Shown here piece after piece: positions 23,891 to 31,500 of a stretch of 48,775 nt of DNA. The DNA lies in the IMG/VR virus record IMGVR_UViG_3300041016_000579, positions 1 through 48,775 of that record. One strand, written 5' to 3'. Source of the stretch: a virus. The notes under the pieces are model-generated. The model was not told the DNA's origin, ran no database searches, and saw only the letters and a list, made by a program, of their open reading frames with translations. The stretch's first letter is position 1. Each line of letters begins with the position of its first letter. Both the position numbers and the translations under genes were made by a program.

Positions 23891-24542
23891 GGACTTTGAG
23901 TTTAAGGGCATCTGGATACCAGCCCGTGTGTTTACCGACGCACGGCTGACCCAGTCCGATAAGTTCCTGTTCGGCGTCATCCACATCCTCTGCAACGAGC
24001 GTGGCTGTTTCGCCACCCGTGAGAGCCTGTCCGAGTACATGAGCCAGTCAGTACGCAACACGCAGTACAGCATTGGACGCCTCATGGACTGTGGCTACGT
24101 CCGCAGGGACGACGATGGCACCCTCTGGGACATTATCAGCCATACCCTTGATAGGGGTGCAAAGGCTTTCACGGGTGGAGTGAAGAATTCTTCACCCATA
24201 CCACGAAGAAAAGTTCACCCATATAGTAATGAGGATATAAACAAGGTTATGGTAAAGGCACCAGAGGTGCTGATTGCAGATGCCTTCATTCGTTCTGATG
24301 CCGCTTTGTCGGCTGTCTGGGACAAGTGGCTGGAGCACCGCAGGTCCAAGCGTTGGTCAACGACCAATACCTACATCCAAGGTTGGGACGAGGCATTTAG
24401 CCAATGGGGAGCCAGTCAGGCTATCCAGTCCATCAACCAGAGCCTCCTACAGGGCTGGCAGGGCCTCTTTGAGCCCAAGGGTAGGTCAGGTATCAAGTCA
24501 CAGGCTCCAAAGACCGACACGGACCACCAGAAGGGATTTTAA
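23883..24542 (+). CDS. Replication initiator-like protein (O-like, 219 aa)
   Basis: The ATG at 23883 overlaps the end of the nuclease gene by 8 nt. The N-terminal domain (SDKFLFGVIHILCNERG, then SEYMSQSVRNTQYSIGRLMD) is a winged-helix type DNA-binding domain, as in phage replication proteins. A flexible Lys/Pro linker follows, then a C-terminal helical part with conserved Trp (SAVWDKWLEHRRSKRW, WDEAFSQWG). It directly precedes a DnaC-like loader, the same order as phage O/P-type pairs. Probably recognises the origin; this is inferred from domain and neighbour. Confidence 0.75.
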   Translation: MAKDFEFKGIWIPARVFTDARLTQSDKFLFGVIHILCNERGCFATRESLSEYMSQSVRNTQYSIGRLMDCGYVRRDDDGTLWDIISHTLDRGAKAFTGGVKNSSPIPRRKVHPYSNEDINKVMVKAPEVLIADAFIRSDAALSAVWDKWLEHRRSKRWSTTNTYIQGWDEAFSQWGASQAIQSINQSLLQGWQGLFEPKGRSGIKSQAPKTDTDHQKGF

Positions 24543-24544
24543 CC

Positions 24545-25222
24545 ATGAGTAAACCGAAATGTAGAGATTGCGGCGAGCCCAGCCGTATTCGTGAGTACGG
24601 CGAGGACTCAGTACCCATCTTTGATGTGTTCTGTGAGCCATGCTTCAAGGCATGGGCTAAGGACGCTCAGATGCGGTACGAGAGGTTCTTACCCAAGCCA
24701 CCCAAGCCAGAGACTCCCATGCCTGACCTGTTTGCAGACACTGACCCGATGAGGATGGGCGAACTGGGCATGATTGCCATGCACTGGCTACCCACAGGCA
24801 AGGGACTGCTCATCCACGGCACCACTCGCAAGGGTAAAACCCGTACGGCTTGGTATATCGCCAACAGGCTGTGGAATGAGGACAAGTTTGTGAATAAGTA
24901 CCTGTTCCTCACTATGTTTGAACTGGAGGCACGACTGGTGGCCTCATGGGGCAAGGAGTCTTGGGATAAGACCATGCTACACATGACGCACATCCCGTTC
25001 CTGTTCCTCGACGACCTAGGCAAGGAGAAGATGACTGACCGCATGGCCTCATGCCTGTTTGCCCTCGTGGACCAGCGTACCATGCACAAGCGTCCGACCA
25101 TCATCACCACCAACCTGACGGGCGATACGTTGCTGGAGCGTTTCCATGACAAGGAGACGGGCACAGCGTTCCTCGCACGACTTAAGGACAACGACCTGTT
25201 TGACAGGGTAGCCGCAAAATAA
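24545..25222 (+). CDS. DnaC/IstB-like helicase loader
   Basis: 225 aa. An N-terminal CxxC...CxxC zinc finger (C6, C9, C30, C33). Then an AAA+ core: Walker A GTTRKGKT (residues 92-99), Walker B FLFLDDLG (152-159), sensor TTN near 185-190, Arg finger region near the C-terminus (ARLKDNDLF). It would load host DnaB helicase at the origin marked by the upstream protein. The phage has no helicase or polymerase of its own, so it must use host replication proteins. The start lies 2 nt after the previous stop. Confidence 0.9.
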   Translation: MSKPKCRDCGEPSRIREYGEDSVPIFDVFCEPCFKAWAKDAQMRYERFLPKPPKPETPMPDLFADTDPMRMGELGMIAMHWLPTGKGLLIHGTTRKGKTRTAWYIANRLWNEDKFVNKYLFLTMFELEARLVASWGKESWDKTMLHMTHIPFLFLDDLGKEKMTDRMASCLFALVDQRTMHKRPTIITTNLTGDTLLERFHDKETGTAFLARLKDNDLFDRVAAK

Positions 25223-25274
25223 CCTAAGAAATAGTTTGCATCAGCCTACAAAAACTACTCTGATACCCATCTCG

Positions 25275-25292
25275 CCCCTGATAACACAGGGG
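25275..25292 (+). promoter_or_regulatory. Leader hairpin of the 79-aa gene
   Basis: CCCCTG-ATAACA-CAGGGG, followed by an A/C-rich leader of about 27 nt (ACCAACAACCAAACACC and more) directly before the ATG at 25320. Another member of the repeated leader type, but without a clear AACYTTTC. Confidence 0.5.
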
Positions 25293-25319
25293 ATAACCAA
25301 CAACCAAACACCAACACAC

Positions 25320-25559
25320 ATGAGCGAAATCAACATCAATCAAGTCAATGCTCGCATCGAGGACCTCGAAAAGGAAATCGCTGTCATCAAGGCTGAGAAG
25401 GCAAACCTGACCGACCCCTCCATCAAGGGACTCGGCATCAAGTTCTCCGAACTCGACCTGAGCAAGGCCTCATCTGTCATCCACCTCCACAATGCTCTCA
25501 TCGAGCGTCTTGAAGGACTGACGGCCAAGGTCGAGGCTCTCGAAGCCAAGGCTAAGTAA
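25320..25559 (+). CDS. Coiled-coil protein (79 aa)
   Basis: 79 aa, nearly all heptad-like helix: an N-terminal coiled coil (RIEDLEKEIAVIKAEKANL, about residues 12-30) and a C-terminal one (IERLEGLTAKVEALEAKAK), separated by a short polar loop. It is acidic, with no known domain. The role could be an oligomerisation adaptor. The start was set by the CACACATG context at 25320. Confidence 0.65.
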   Translation: MSEININQVNARIEDLEKEIAVIKAEKANLTDPSIKGLGIKFSELDLSKASSVIHLHNALIERLEGLTAKVEALEAKAK

Positions 25560-25565
25560 TCCATC

Positions 25566-25582
25566 GGGGGAGCAAGGCCCCC
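25566..25582 (+). promoter_or_regulatory. Leader hairpin of the 103-aa gene
   Basis: GGGGG-AGCAAGG-CCCCC after the coiled-coil gene. It is followed by ACCAATTTC and a CTTCACACACATG start. The ACCAATTTC after the stem resembles the 3' flank of the tRNAs (CCACCAATTTC). Confidence 0.5.
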
Positions 25583-25600
25583 ACCAATTTCTTCACACAC

Positions 25601-25912
25601 ATGAACATGAAAGCACCGACAAACATCAAGCCAGTACCGCCTAAGGACGAACCTTACAACGGCTGGCCTAACTATGAAACTTATTGGGCCGCCCACGTTA
25701 TCGCTAACGACGAGAACCTGTACAACCTGTGCAAGGAACTCTGGCAGGACGGCTACAAGTCTTGGGGCTCCCTCTGCAATAAGATGCGGGAGTACGGCCC
25801 TAAGTGGCAGTCCAATTACACTGGCCTTAACTACATCACATGGAAGAATTCCACTGTGCGTGGCTCTGAGATGACCAAGCACCTTAACGACCTTTTCCAC
25901 ACCAATGACTAA
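25601..25912 (+). CDS. DUF7249-like small phage protein (103 aa)
   Basis: The N-terminal signature PYNGWPNYETYWAAHVIAN (residues 18-36), followed by a helix starting NLYNLCKELW, matches a widespread phage family with the motif NGW-NYETW, whose function is not known (recalled as DUF7249). The rest is a helical, Tyr/Trp-rich domain. The last codons overlap the next gene by 8 nt. Confidence 0.7.
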   Translation: MNMKAPTNIKPVPPKDEPYNGWPNYETYWAAHVIANDENLYNLCKELWQDGYKSWGSLCNKMREYGPKWQSNYTGLNYITWKNSTVRGSEMTKHLNDLFHTND

Positions 25913-26108
25913 AGACACCAAAACAAGAAACGAGGAGATTAGAGTTAGGCCTCGGCTACTCTGGGTTAAAATCCCAGCAGAGTATGCCAAGCGTCTTTCC
26001 GACACCGCTGAGAAAATCGGCGTATCCCGAGCCGACTACATGAGGCTCATCCTCATCAACCACGTCAACACTGACAGCCAATCCTTCACCATCACCACCC
26101 AAAAATAA
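25905..26108 (+). CDS. Ribbon-helix-helix regulator (67 aa)
   Basis: 67 aa. After a basic N-terminus, the segment RLLWVKIPAEYAKRLSDTAE, then KIGVSRADYMRLILINHV, has the strand-helix-helix layout of RHH/CopG-type DNA-binding proteins, which act as dimers. It lies in the recombination operon just before ERF and may regulate it. The start overlaps the upstream stop by 8 nt. Confidence 0.7.
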   Translation: MTKDTKTRNEEIRVRPRLLWVKIPAEYAKRLSDTAEKIGVSRADYMRLILINHVNTDSQSFTITTQK

Positions 26109-26109
26109 C

Positions 26110-26850
26110 ATGAGCACAAACATCACGCCAGAATTCGCTAAGGCCTACGCCGAAGCAGTCAGCCGCACTCGTGACGTCGTAGCAGACGCCACCAATCCGT
26201 TCCACAAGAACGCTTACGCCACCCTCGGAGCCCATATTTCGGCCACGAAAGCAATCTTCGCCCAGTACGGACTCGCCATCGTGCAGTTCCCTGTGTCGAA
26301 CAGTGTCAATCGTGGTGAAGTCGGAGTCGAGACTATGGTCATCCATGAGTCTGGAGGCCACATCTCCCGCACCATCCTTATGCCTGTGGCAGAGGGTGTT
26401 AAGGGTCAGGACGTCGGCTCACTAGTCTCGTACTTACGCCGCTATGCCATCGCAAGCGTGGCAAATCTCGCTACGGCGGATGACGACGCAGAGACTGACA
26501 GGGAAGTCCGCACCATCGTTGCACCTAAGTTGGTCCAACTGCCCAAGGTCGAGGCTCCCAAGCCCGTTTCTAAGCCCAAGGCCCAGCCAGTCGTCCAACA
26601 GGAAGCACCTCAAAGTAACCTTGCTGATGCCCTTTCCACGCCGCTTCACTTCGGCAAAAACAAGGGTCAGATGCTCGGCCAACTCCCGAAGAACTCCCTC
26701 GATTGGTACATCAAGGAATGGCAACCCAAGTCCTACAACGGCAAACCAATTCCTGACACAGACCTCTCACTGAGGGCCGCTCTGGACGCCATCAACGAGG
26801 CTCGTGCTGGCAGTCAGCCCGAAATCACCAGCGACGACGTTCCGTTCTAA
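26110..26850 (+). CDS. erf: ERF-family single-strand annealing protein with DUF3820-like domain and SSB-like C-terminal tip
   Basis: 246 aa. Residues 29-125 carry the ERF core (NPFHKNAYATLGAH, then DVGSLVSYLRRYAIASV). A Pro/Lys linker (137-165) leads to a small domain at 177-205 (PLHFGKNKGQMLGQLPKNSL) resembling DUF3820/quorum-like 'FGK-KG' domains. The last residues, SDDVPF, look like the acidic SSB tip DDDIPF. ERF anneals single strands made by the RecE-like nuclease, for circularisation and recombination. The SSB-like tip could recruit host SSB partners; that is inference. Confidence 0.85.
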   Translation: MSTNITPEFAKAYAEAVSRTRDVVADATNPFHKNAYATLGAHISATKAIFAQYGLAIVQFPVSNSVNRGEVGVETMVIHESGGHISRTILMPVAEGVKGQDVGSLVSYLRRYAIASVANLATADDDAETDREVRTIVAPKLVQLPKVEAPKPVSKPKAQPVVQQEAPQSNLADALSTPLHFGKNKGQMLGQLPKNSLDWYIKEWQPKSYNGKPIPDTDLSLRAALDAINEARAGSQPEITSDDVPF

Positions 26851-26857
26851 CCCACTT

Positions 26858-26929
26858 GGCCTTATCGTTCAACGGATAGGACAGGCGTTTCCTAAACGCT
26901 TAATCTAGGTTCGACTCCTAGTAGGGCCA
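26858..26929 (+). tRNA. tRNA-Arg(CCU)
   Basis: Acceptor GGCCTTA pairs with TAGGGCC. D-arm is GTTC/GGAC. The anticodon arm GGCGT-TTCCTAA-ACGCT gives CCU, and the T-arm CTAGG-TTCGACT-CCTAG is perfect. CCA is not encoded. It reads AGG, which is used repeatedly in the late genes (for example codons 25 and 38 of the giant gene). It lies inside the operon between erf and an RHH-like gene. Confidence 0.92.
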
Positions 26930-26948
26930 AAAACTTTCCCGCACACAC

Positions 26949-27371
26949 ATGAACACACAAGAAACCAAGGTCGAGCCTAACGCTCAGACCATCACCAACA
27001 AGAACTGGGCCAAGCAAAAGGGCCTCAAGCACCCCGAACGCCTCATCAAGCGTCCGAGGTACGGCAAAGAACTCAAAGGACTCGTCGGTCAGGTCAACGT
27101 GACCTGTGCCGTCTCCAAGAGCCTCCTCGCCCTGCTTGAGGAACAATGCATGCAGGACGGCGTCAGCCGTTCGGACATTCTGCGAGCCGCCCTCATCCGT
27201 GAGGTCGCCTTCAGGAAGTTCTGCCGAGAAAATGGAGCCACTCCTTTGGCCGCATCTCACCTCGGCTCCAAGGCCACGGCTGAGGTCAGGAAAAAGAAGC
27301 AGAAGGTGACCATCTCGGCAGAGATGCGTGAGCAAATCTCGAACATCTTCGAGGACATGCTCAACGGCTAA
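26949..27371 (+). CDS. RHH-like DNA-binding protein (140 aa)
   Basis: 140 aa. A basic N-terminus, then QVNVTCAVSKSLLALLEEQ, followed by a helix-turn-helix pair (DGVSRSDILRAALIREVAFRK) in the RHH layout, and a Lys-rich C-terminus. The start is 20 nt after the tRNA-Arg, with the AACTTTCCC-GCACACACATG leader. It is the last gene before the terminator. Confidence 0.65.
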   Translation: MNTQETKVEPNAQTITNKNWAKQKGLKHPERLIKRPRYGKELKGLVGQVNVTCAVSKSLLALLEEQCMQDGVSRSDILRAALIREVAFRKFCRENGATPLAASHLGSKATAEVRKKKQKVTISAEMREQISNIFEDMLNG

Positions 27372-27392
27372 AGCCTAGGACATAAACAAACA

Positions 27393-27414
27393 GGGACCTT
27401 CGGGTCCCTTTTTT
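27393..27414 (+). terminator. UUCG intrinsic terminator, probably bidirectional
   Basis: GGGACC-TTCG-GGTCCC followed by six T residues ends the rightward operon. On the other strand the same stem is followed by TGTTTGTTT, so it may also stop the convergent late transcript that ends at 27502. Confidence 0.9.
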
Positions 27415-27429
27415 GTGCCCATGTAAGGC

Positions 27430-27446
27430 GGTACGATAAACGTACC
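27430..27446. promoter_or_regulatory. Second hairpin in the convergent gap
   Basis: GGTACG-ATAAA-CGTACC between the main terminator and the end of the late block. Without a T-tract on the minus side it is not a classic terminator; it may assist termination or protect the mRNA 3' end. Confidence 0.45.
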
Positions 27447-27501
27447 TTTAAGGCTAAGCCACCCCACGACACATGATGAGCCACGACAGCCCACAGGTAA
27501 G

Positions 27502-28212
27502 TTACTTTGGTGGCTCAACTACTGGGAGCAAGCGGCATTTCACTTCCTTGTGAGTGCGTAGGCCGCAGTACATCCCGTAGACCATGCCAATGATGACACA
27601 TGAGCCGAATGCCCACCTGAACCATTCAGCCTCCACCACATCCCGTAAAACGAACGGCGTTGCCGCACATACCGACGACAACAGAAACATAACGACACCA
27701 GCCTTTAGGCCCTTGCCGATGAAAGTGTTTGCCACGATGAAGGCCGCACCAGCAAAACCAAAGACCACAGCCATCCACAAAAATTTGTCAGACACGTTGG
27801 CCCACTCCTTCTCTTTGTTCATAGCCTCAATACTGTTCCTCAAGGCTTCGTTATCCCTGTCAGCCTTGGCCACCCTCTCATGAAGTTTGGTTGTCTCAAC
27901 ATCGACAGCCTTAGCCTTAGTCTGCTCTGCCGCTAATGCTTTAGTGTCGCCTAGCGTGGCGGCGAACTTGTCCACCTGTTCAGCCGTCGGCTTCTTGATG
28001 CCAGCCAGCCTAGTCTCGGTCAGGTCCAGCAGTGGCTTGCCTCTGCCCTCTACGTTCTTCTTAGCGACGTTTAGGGCGGCGGCTCCTTCGCTGGCCTCGT
28101 GCTCCAACTTGTCCACGTAATCGTCCCTGCTCTTGTTGGCTGGCTCGGGCACAGGCAGGGGTGGCACGACTGTCGTGCACCCAACTAGCAAGAGTGTAAG
28201 CAGGTATCTCAT
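27502..28212 (-). CDS. Unimolecular-spanin-like lipoprotein with three C-terminal membrane segments
   Basis: 236 aa. The N-terminus has a lipoprotein signal with lipobox LVGC (residues 9-12, Cys at 12), followed by a Pro-rich stretch and a coiled-coil region (about 100-138). The C-terminal third has three hydrophobic segments (about 144-163, 171-189, 198-218). A unimolecular spanin has an outer-membrane lipid anchor and an inner-membrane span, which this would satisfy, although such proteins usually have a single C-terminal span. It is encoded after the holin (ATGA overlap), at the end of the late operon. It implies a Gram-negative host. Confidence 0.7.
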   Translation of the reverse strand: MRYLLTLLLVGCTTVVPPLPVPEPANKSRDDYVDKLEHEASEGAAALNVAKKNVEGRGKPLLDLTETRLAGIKKPTAEQVDKFAATLGDTKALAAEQTKAKAVDVETTKLHERVAKADRDNEALRNSIEAMNKEKEWANVSDKFLWMAVVFGFAGAAFIVANTFIGKGLKAGVVMFLLSSVCAATPFVLRDVVEAEWFRWAFGSCVIIGMVYGMYCGLRTHKEVKCRLLPVVEPPK

Positions 28213-28508
28213 TTGGACCTAAGAACCCTTCTTTTTACGAGGTCGAGCACCTCGTGGGAGAACGTTCCGATGATGCTGTAAATCATCGCCTCGTAAATCG
28301 GGGGCACTAGGCCGTGTACCGCAAAATAACCAAGGACACCCATTATTCCTCCCGCCACTACCCTCCGAATCCAGATTATCCAGTGATACGATTCGTCGCT
28401 TATCAGCAGACGGCAGAACGCACCAAGGGCACCAAGGACCGCTACTATCCACCCTCCGTCTTTTAGTTCTTCCATCGTCTTGGTGATGACTGGGTCGGGA
28501 GGGCTCAT
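28209..28508 (-). CDS. Holin (LydA-like)
   Basis: 99 aa with three hydrophobic segments (about residues 19-35, 48-66 and 71-82), a short polar N-terminus and a basic C-terminal tail (VKRRVLRSK). This matches small phage holins of the LydA/holin-3 type. The start overlaps the giant gene stop (ATGA) and the stop overlaps the spanin-like gene start. It would open the inner membrane for the endolysin encoded at 19854. Confidence 0.75.
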   Translation of the reverse strand: MSPPDPVITKTMEELKDGGWIVAVLGALGAFCRLLISDESYHWIIWIRRVVAGGIMGVLGYFAVHGLVPPIYEAMIYSIIGTFSHEVLDLVKRRVLRSK

Positions 28509-31500
28509 CGTTCATCATCCTGTTGGGGTTGTTTAGCACCAGCGTACCAGTTGTACATTCCTACGGCGGACTTAGCCAACGTCTCTGGCTTGTCTACGCC
28601 CTTAACCGACATGAAGGGGATACCGTTGACGATGGCCTTCTTGGCTTCCGCTTTATGGTTAGCCGTCGGGAACTTAGGCCTAATGACAAGCAGAGGGCCA
28701 GTGAAACTAGTCATCCTGTGCATAGCCGCCGCAACGGCTTCTGGGCTACTGTCGAGCCGTAGTCCAATTGAATGCAGGGCTGTTGCGTGGTCCAGAGCCT
28801 GAGCACCAGTCACATTAGCATTAGGTCCGAACAATCCGTGGACGGCCTCAGACCTCGTAAGTCCGCCAAGAGTGCCTTCACCCATGGTGTCTGCCGTAGG
28901 CGTATGGGTTCCGAAGGAGGCCCCCATCTTGTTGGTAAGTTCTCCGATTCCTCCCACGCCAGCGGCAGTAGCCATGTCCCTTGACACAGGTCGCACGGCA
29001 TCATCTGCAATGTCTTGATGCATTATCTTGAAGGAGTCAGAGCGTCCTGCACCAGTCAGCATAAAGCCCTCCATAGCATAGGCACCCATCCTACCAAACG
29101 TCTTTAGGAAGTTGCTGACGATAGGCACGGCACCAAGGTACTTGGCACTCTGGGCCGCACGTTCCTGTGCTTCGTCAAACGATTTGATTCCTTGTGCGAT
29201 TGGCTTCCCAGTCTTCTTGTCCGTGACGACGTACTCTCCGTTGACCATGGAGATTTCAGGGATGTCAAAGGCGTCATGAGACACCTGATTGATTAGGCCC
29301 TCATGCATGCCAGCATAGTAAATCCTGTTGTGCCATAGCGGGGCACCATAGTTGGTGGCGTATCCGTGGGTACGGCCAACAGGAATGGACATCAGGAATC
29401 CCTGAGGCTTGTCATGGTGTGTGGCAATCCGCCTAATCACATCCTTGCCGTCAGTCACAGCCCCACTGATGTCGGCTTCCAATACTTCACGAGTAATGGA
29501 CTTGCTCCTCACTTTAGTCACAAGGTCTTTTAGGCTAGTGTCAGACCTTAACTTGGGGCCTTGCAGGAAGACTGTTTGAATGGTGGTCTTAACCTCAGCA
29601 ATCATAGATTCCTTGGTTTTTTGATTGGAAGCAAACGGCAACTGCTGGATTATTTCTTCAGCGGCTATTTCAAGGTGCCTGCAAATCTTTGCACTTTTTC
29701 CATTCCAGAAAAGTTCTGCATCGTTGTACATTACAGCGTCAGGAAACAGCCCAGCGTGCATTGCATCAATGAGTCCTCCGTGAGCCTTCTCTTTCTTGGC
29801 CACGTCCATGATGTAGGCAGAAGCCATGTAGGTTGACCTTCTTGAGCCAGCAATGTTGATGGGTGCAATGATGCCATTTCCTAGGTTGAACATGCCGACA
29901 GTGTTACCGACTGAGTCGTATCGGGTGCGGTGGTGACGTGCGTCCATGACTGTTATTGCGTCCTTGCGGGACTGTAATGCCCTCATGGCATACCAACTGG
30001 TCATAGTACCACGATAGGCACCATCCTCGCCCAGAGGGATAAGGTCTGGGTAGGTGTAAGTGTCGGCGTCTGCTACCTTGCCAATCTTGGCCTCAATCTC
30101 AAAGACCTTAGCCCTATAGCCATCCAGAAGTACGTTTGGCTTGTTGGCGAGATAGGTTGCGGTGACCTGAGGAGCGACACCTTCAAAAATCCTACCAAGC
30201 ACGGTCTGGGCCTTAAATTCATGGACTCCCCTGTTCCTACCTACGGGGTTTCCGTCCGCACCATCGAAGTCGATGTCCATGGACTGAACGAATAGCATGC
30301 ACCTGTCTCCGATGTTGGACAGTCGGTTATGAGTTACGGACTCTGGGTCGCTGATACTGTCTCTCATGGTCTGAATTGTCGTTTCTTGGTATACCTTGCC
30401 TTCGCCGTTTTCAAGGTTCCAAGCAAGAGCGTCTAAATACTGTTCAGGTGTAACGCCTAGAATTTTGCTCCTTAGCCTTATGTCGAAAGCCAACGCCCGA
30501 ACGGGGGAAAGTTCGAGGAATTTCTTTTCAGAATAATTAGTCCTTCTTGCCACCTCGGTAGCATTGGCAACAGCAGAATCTTTATTGGTTAATCCCTTAT
30601 TAACAAGCGACGGGACATGGGCGTCTGGGTTTTCTGCAATGTTCCAGAGCCTACTATTGTAAAGTGAGTAAGGCCTTTTAGCCGTCATGTCTTCGCCTCG
30701 ATTCAGGTCTGAAAGGTTAGCCACTTTGTTTCTTTCAGAATGGACGCCGCTCCATTTAGTTCTGAAGTCCGAGATGATTCCGTCACCCTTCTCGTAGTAA
30801 AGTTGCTCAAGTGAAGTCATGATGCGGAGGGCCTGACGTTTGAAACGTGGGTCCACATCGCTACGCCCCAGCCTACGCTTGTAGTCTAGAACTGTTTCCA
30901 TGGCGATTCTGTCAAAGTCTACCCCATGTGGGGTTCCAAGCAGGTCGCCGTCAATTTCGTACCATTGTCCAAGTTCATCGAGCCTAGACATAAACTCCGT
31001 GTTAAACTGAAGCCCGAAGGAGGCAATAAGTCGGCCAGCGTTGTCGGGGGACGGGTTGTCATTGTACCTGATGTAATCCGTCTGGCTCATGGGCATTAGT
31101 CCGTTTTGCTTATCCTTGGGCCCAAAGCCATAAGGCACAAGCCAGCCAGAATACTGCATGTTTGAACCACCCTCTGAGTGGCTTAACGCAATTAAATCTC
31201 TAAGCGACGAATGAAGGATTCCATTGTACCCAACGGTGAACTTAACCTCAGGGACGTAATTTTCTTTGATTCCGTATTTCTCAGCAGTTTCCTTTGTGAT
31301 GGGGTGCTTAACGCTATGGTCTAATGCGACTGCGTCCCTTTCGCTTTCTGAAAGTTGTGAGAAAAGGATGTACTTAAGGAGAGGGGAAGCCTTTTCCATT
31401 TCACGAGCGGCCAGAAGTGCGTAAACGTTATGCGTGTGTTTCTGCTTAACACTGCTTTGCACTGCTTCCATTGGTGCGGAGAGGTGTCCCTGCTTTAACT

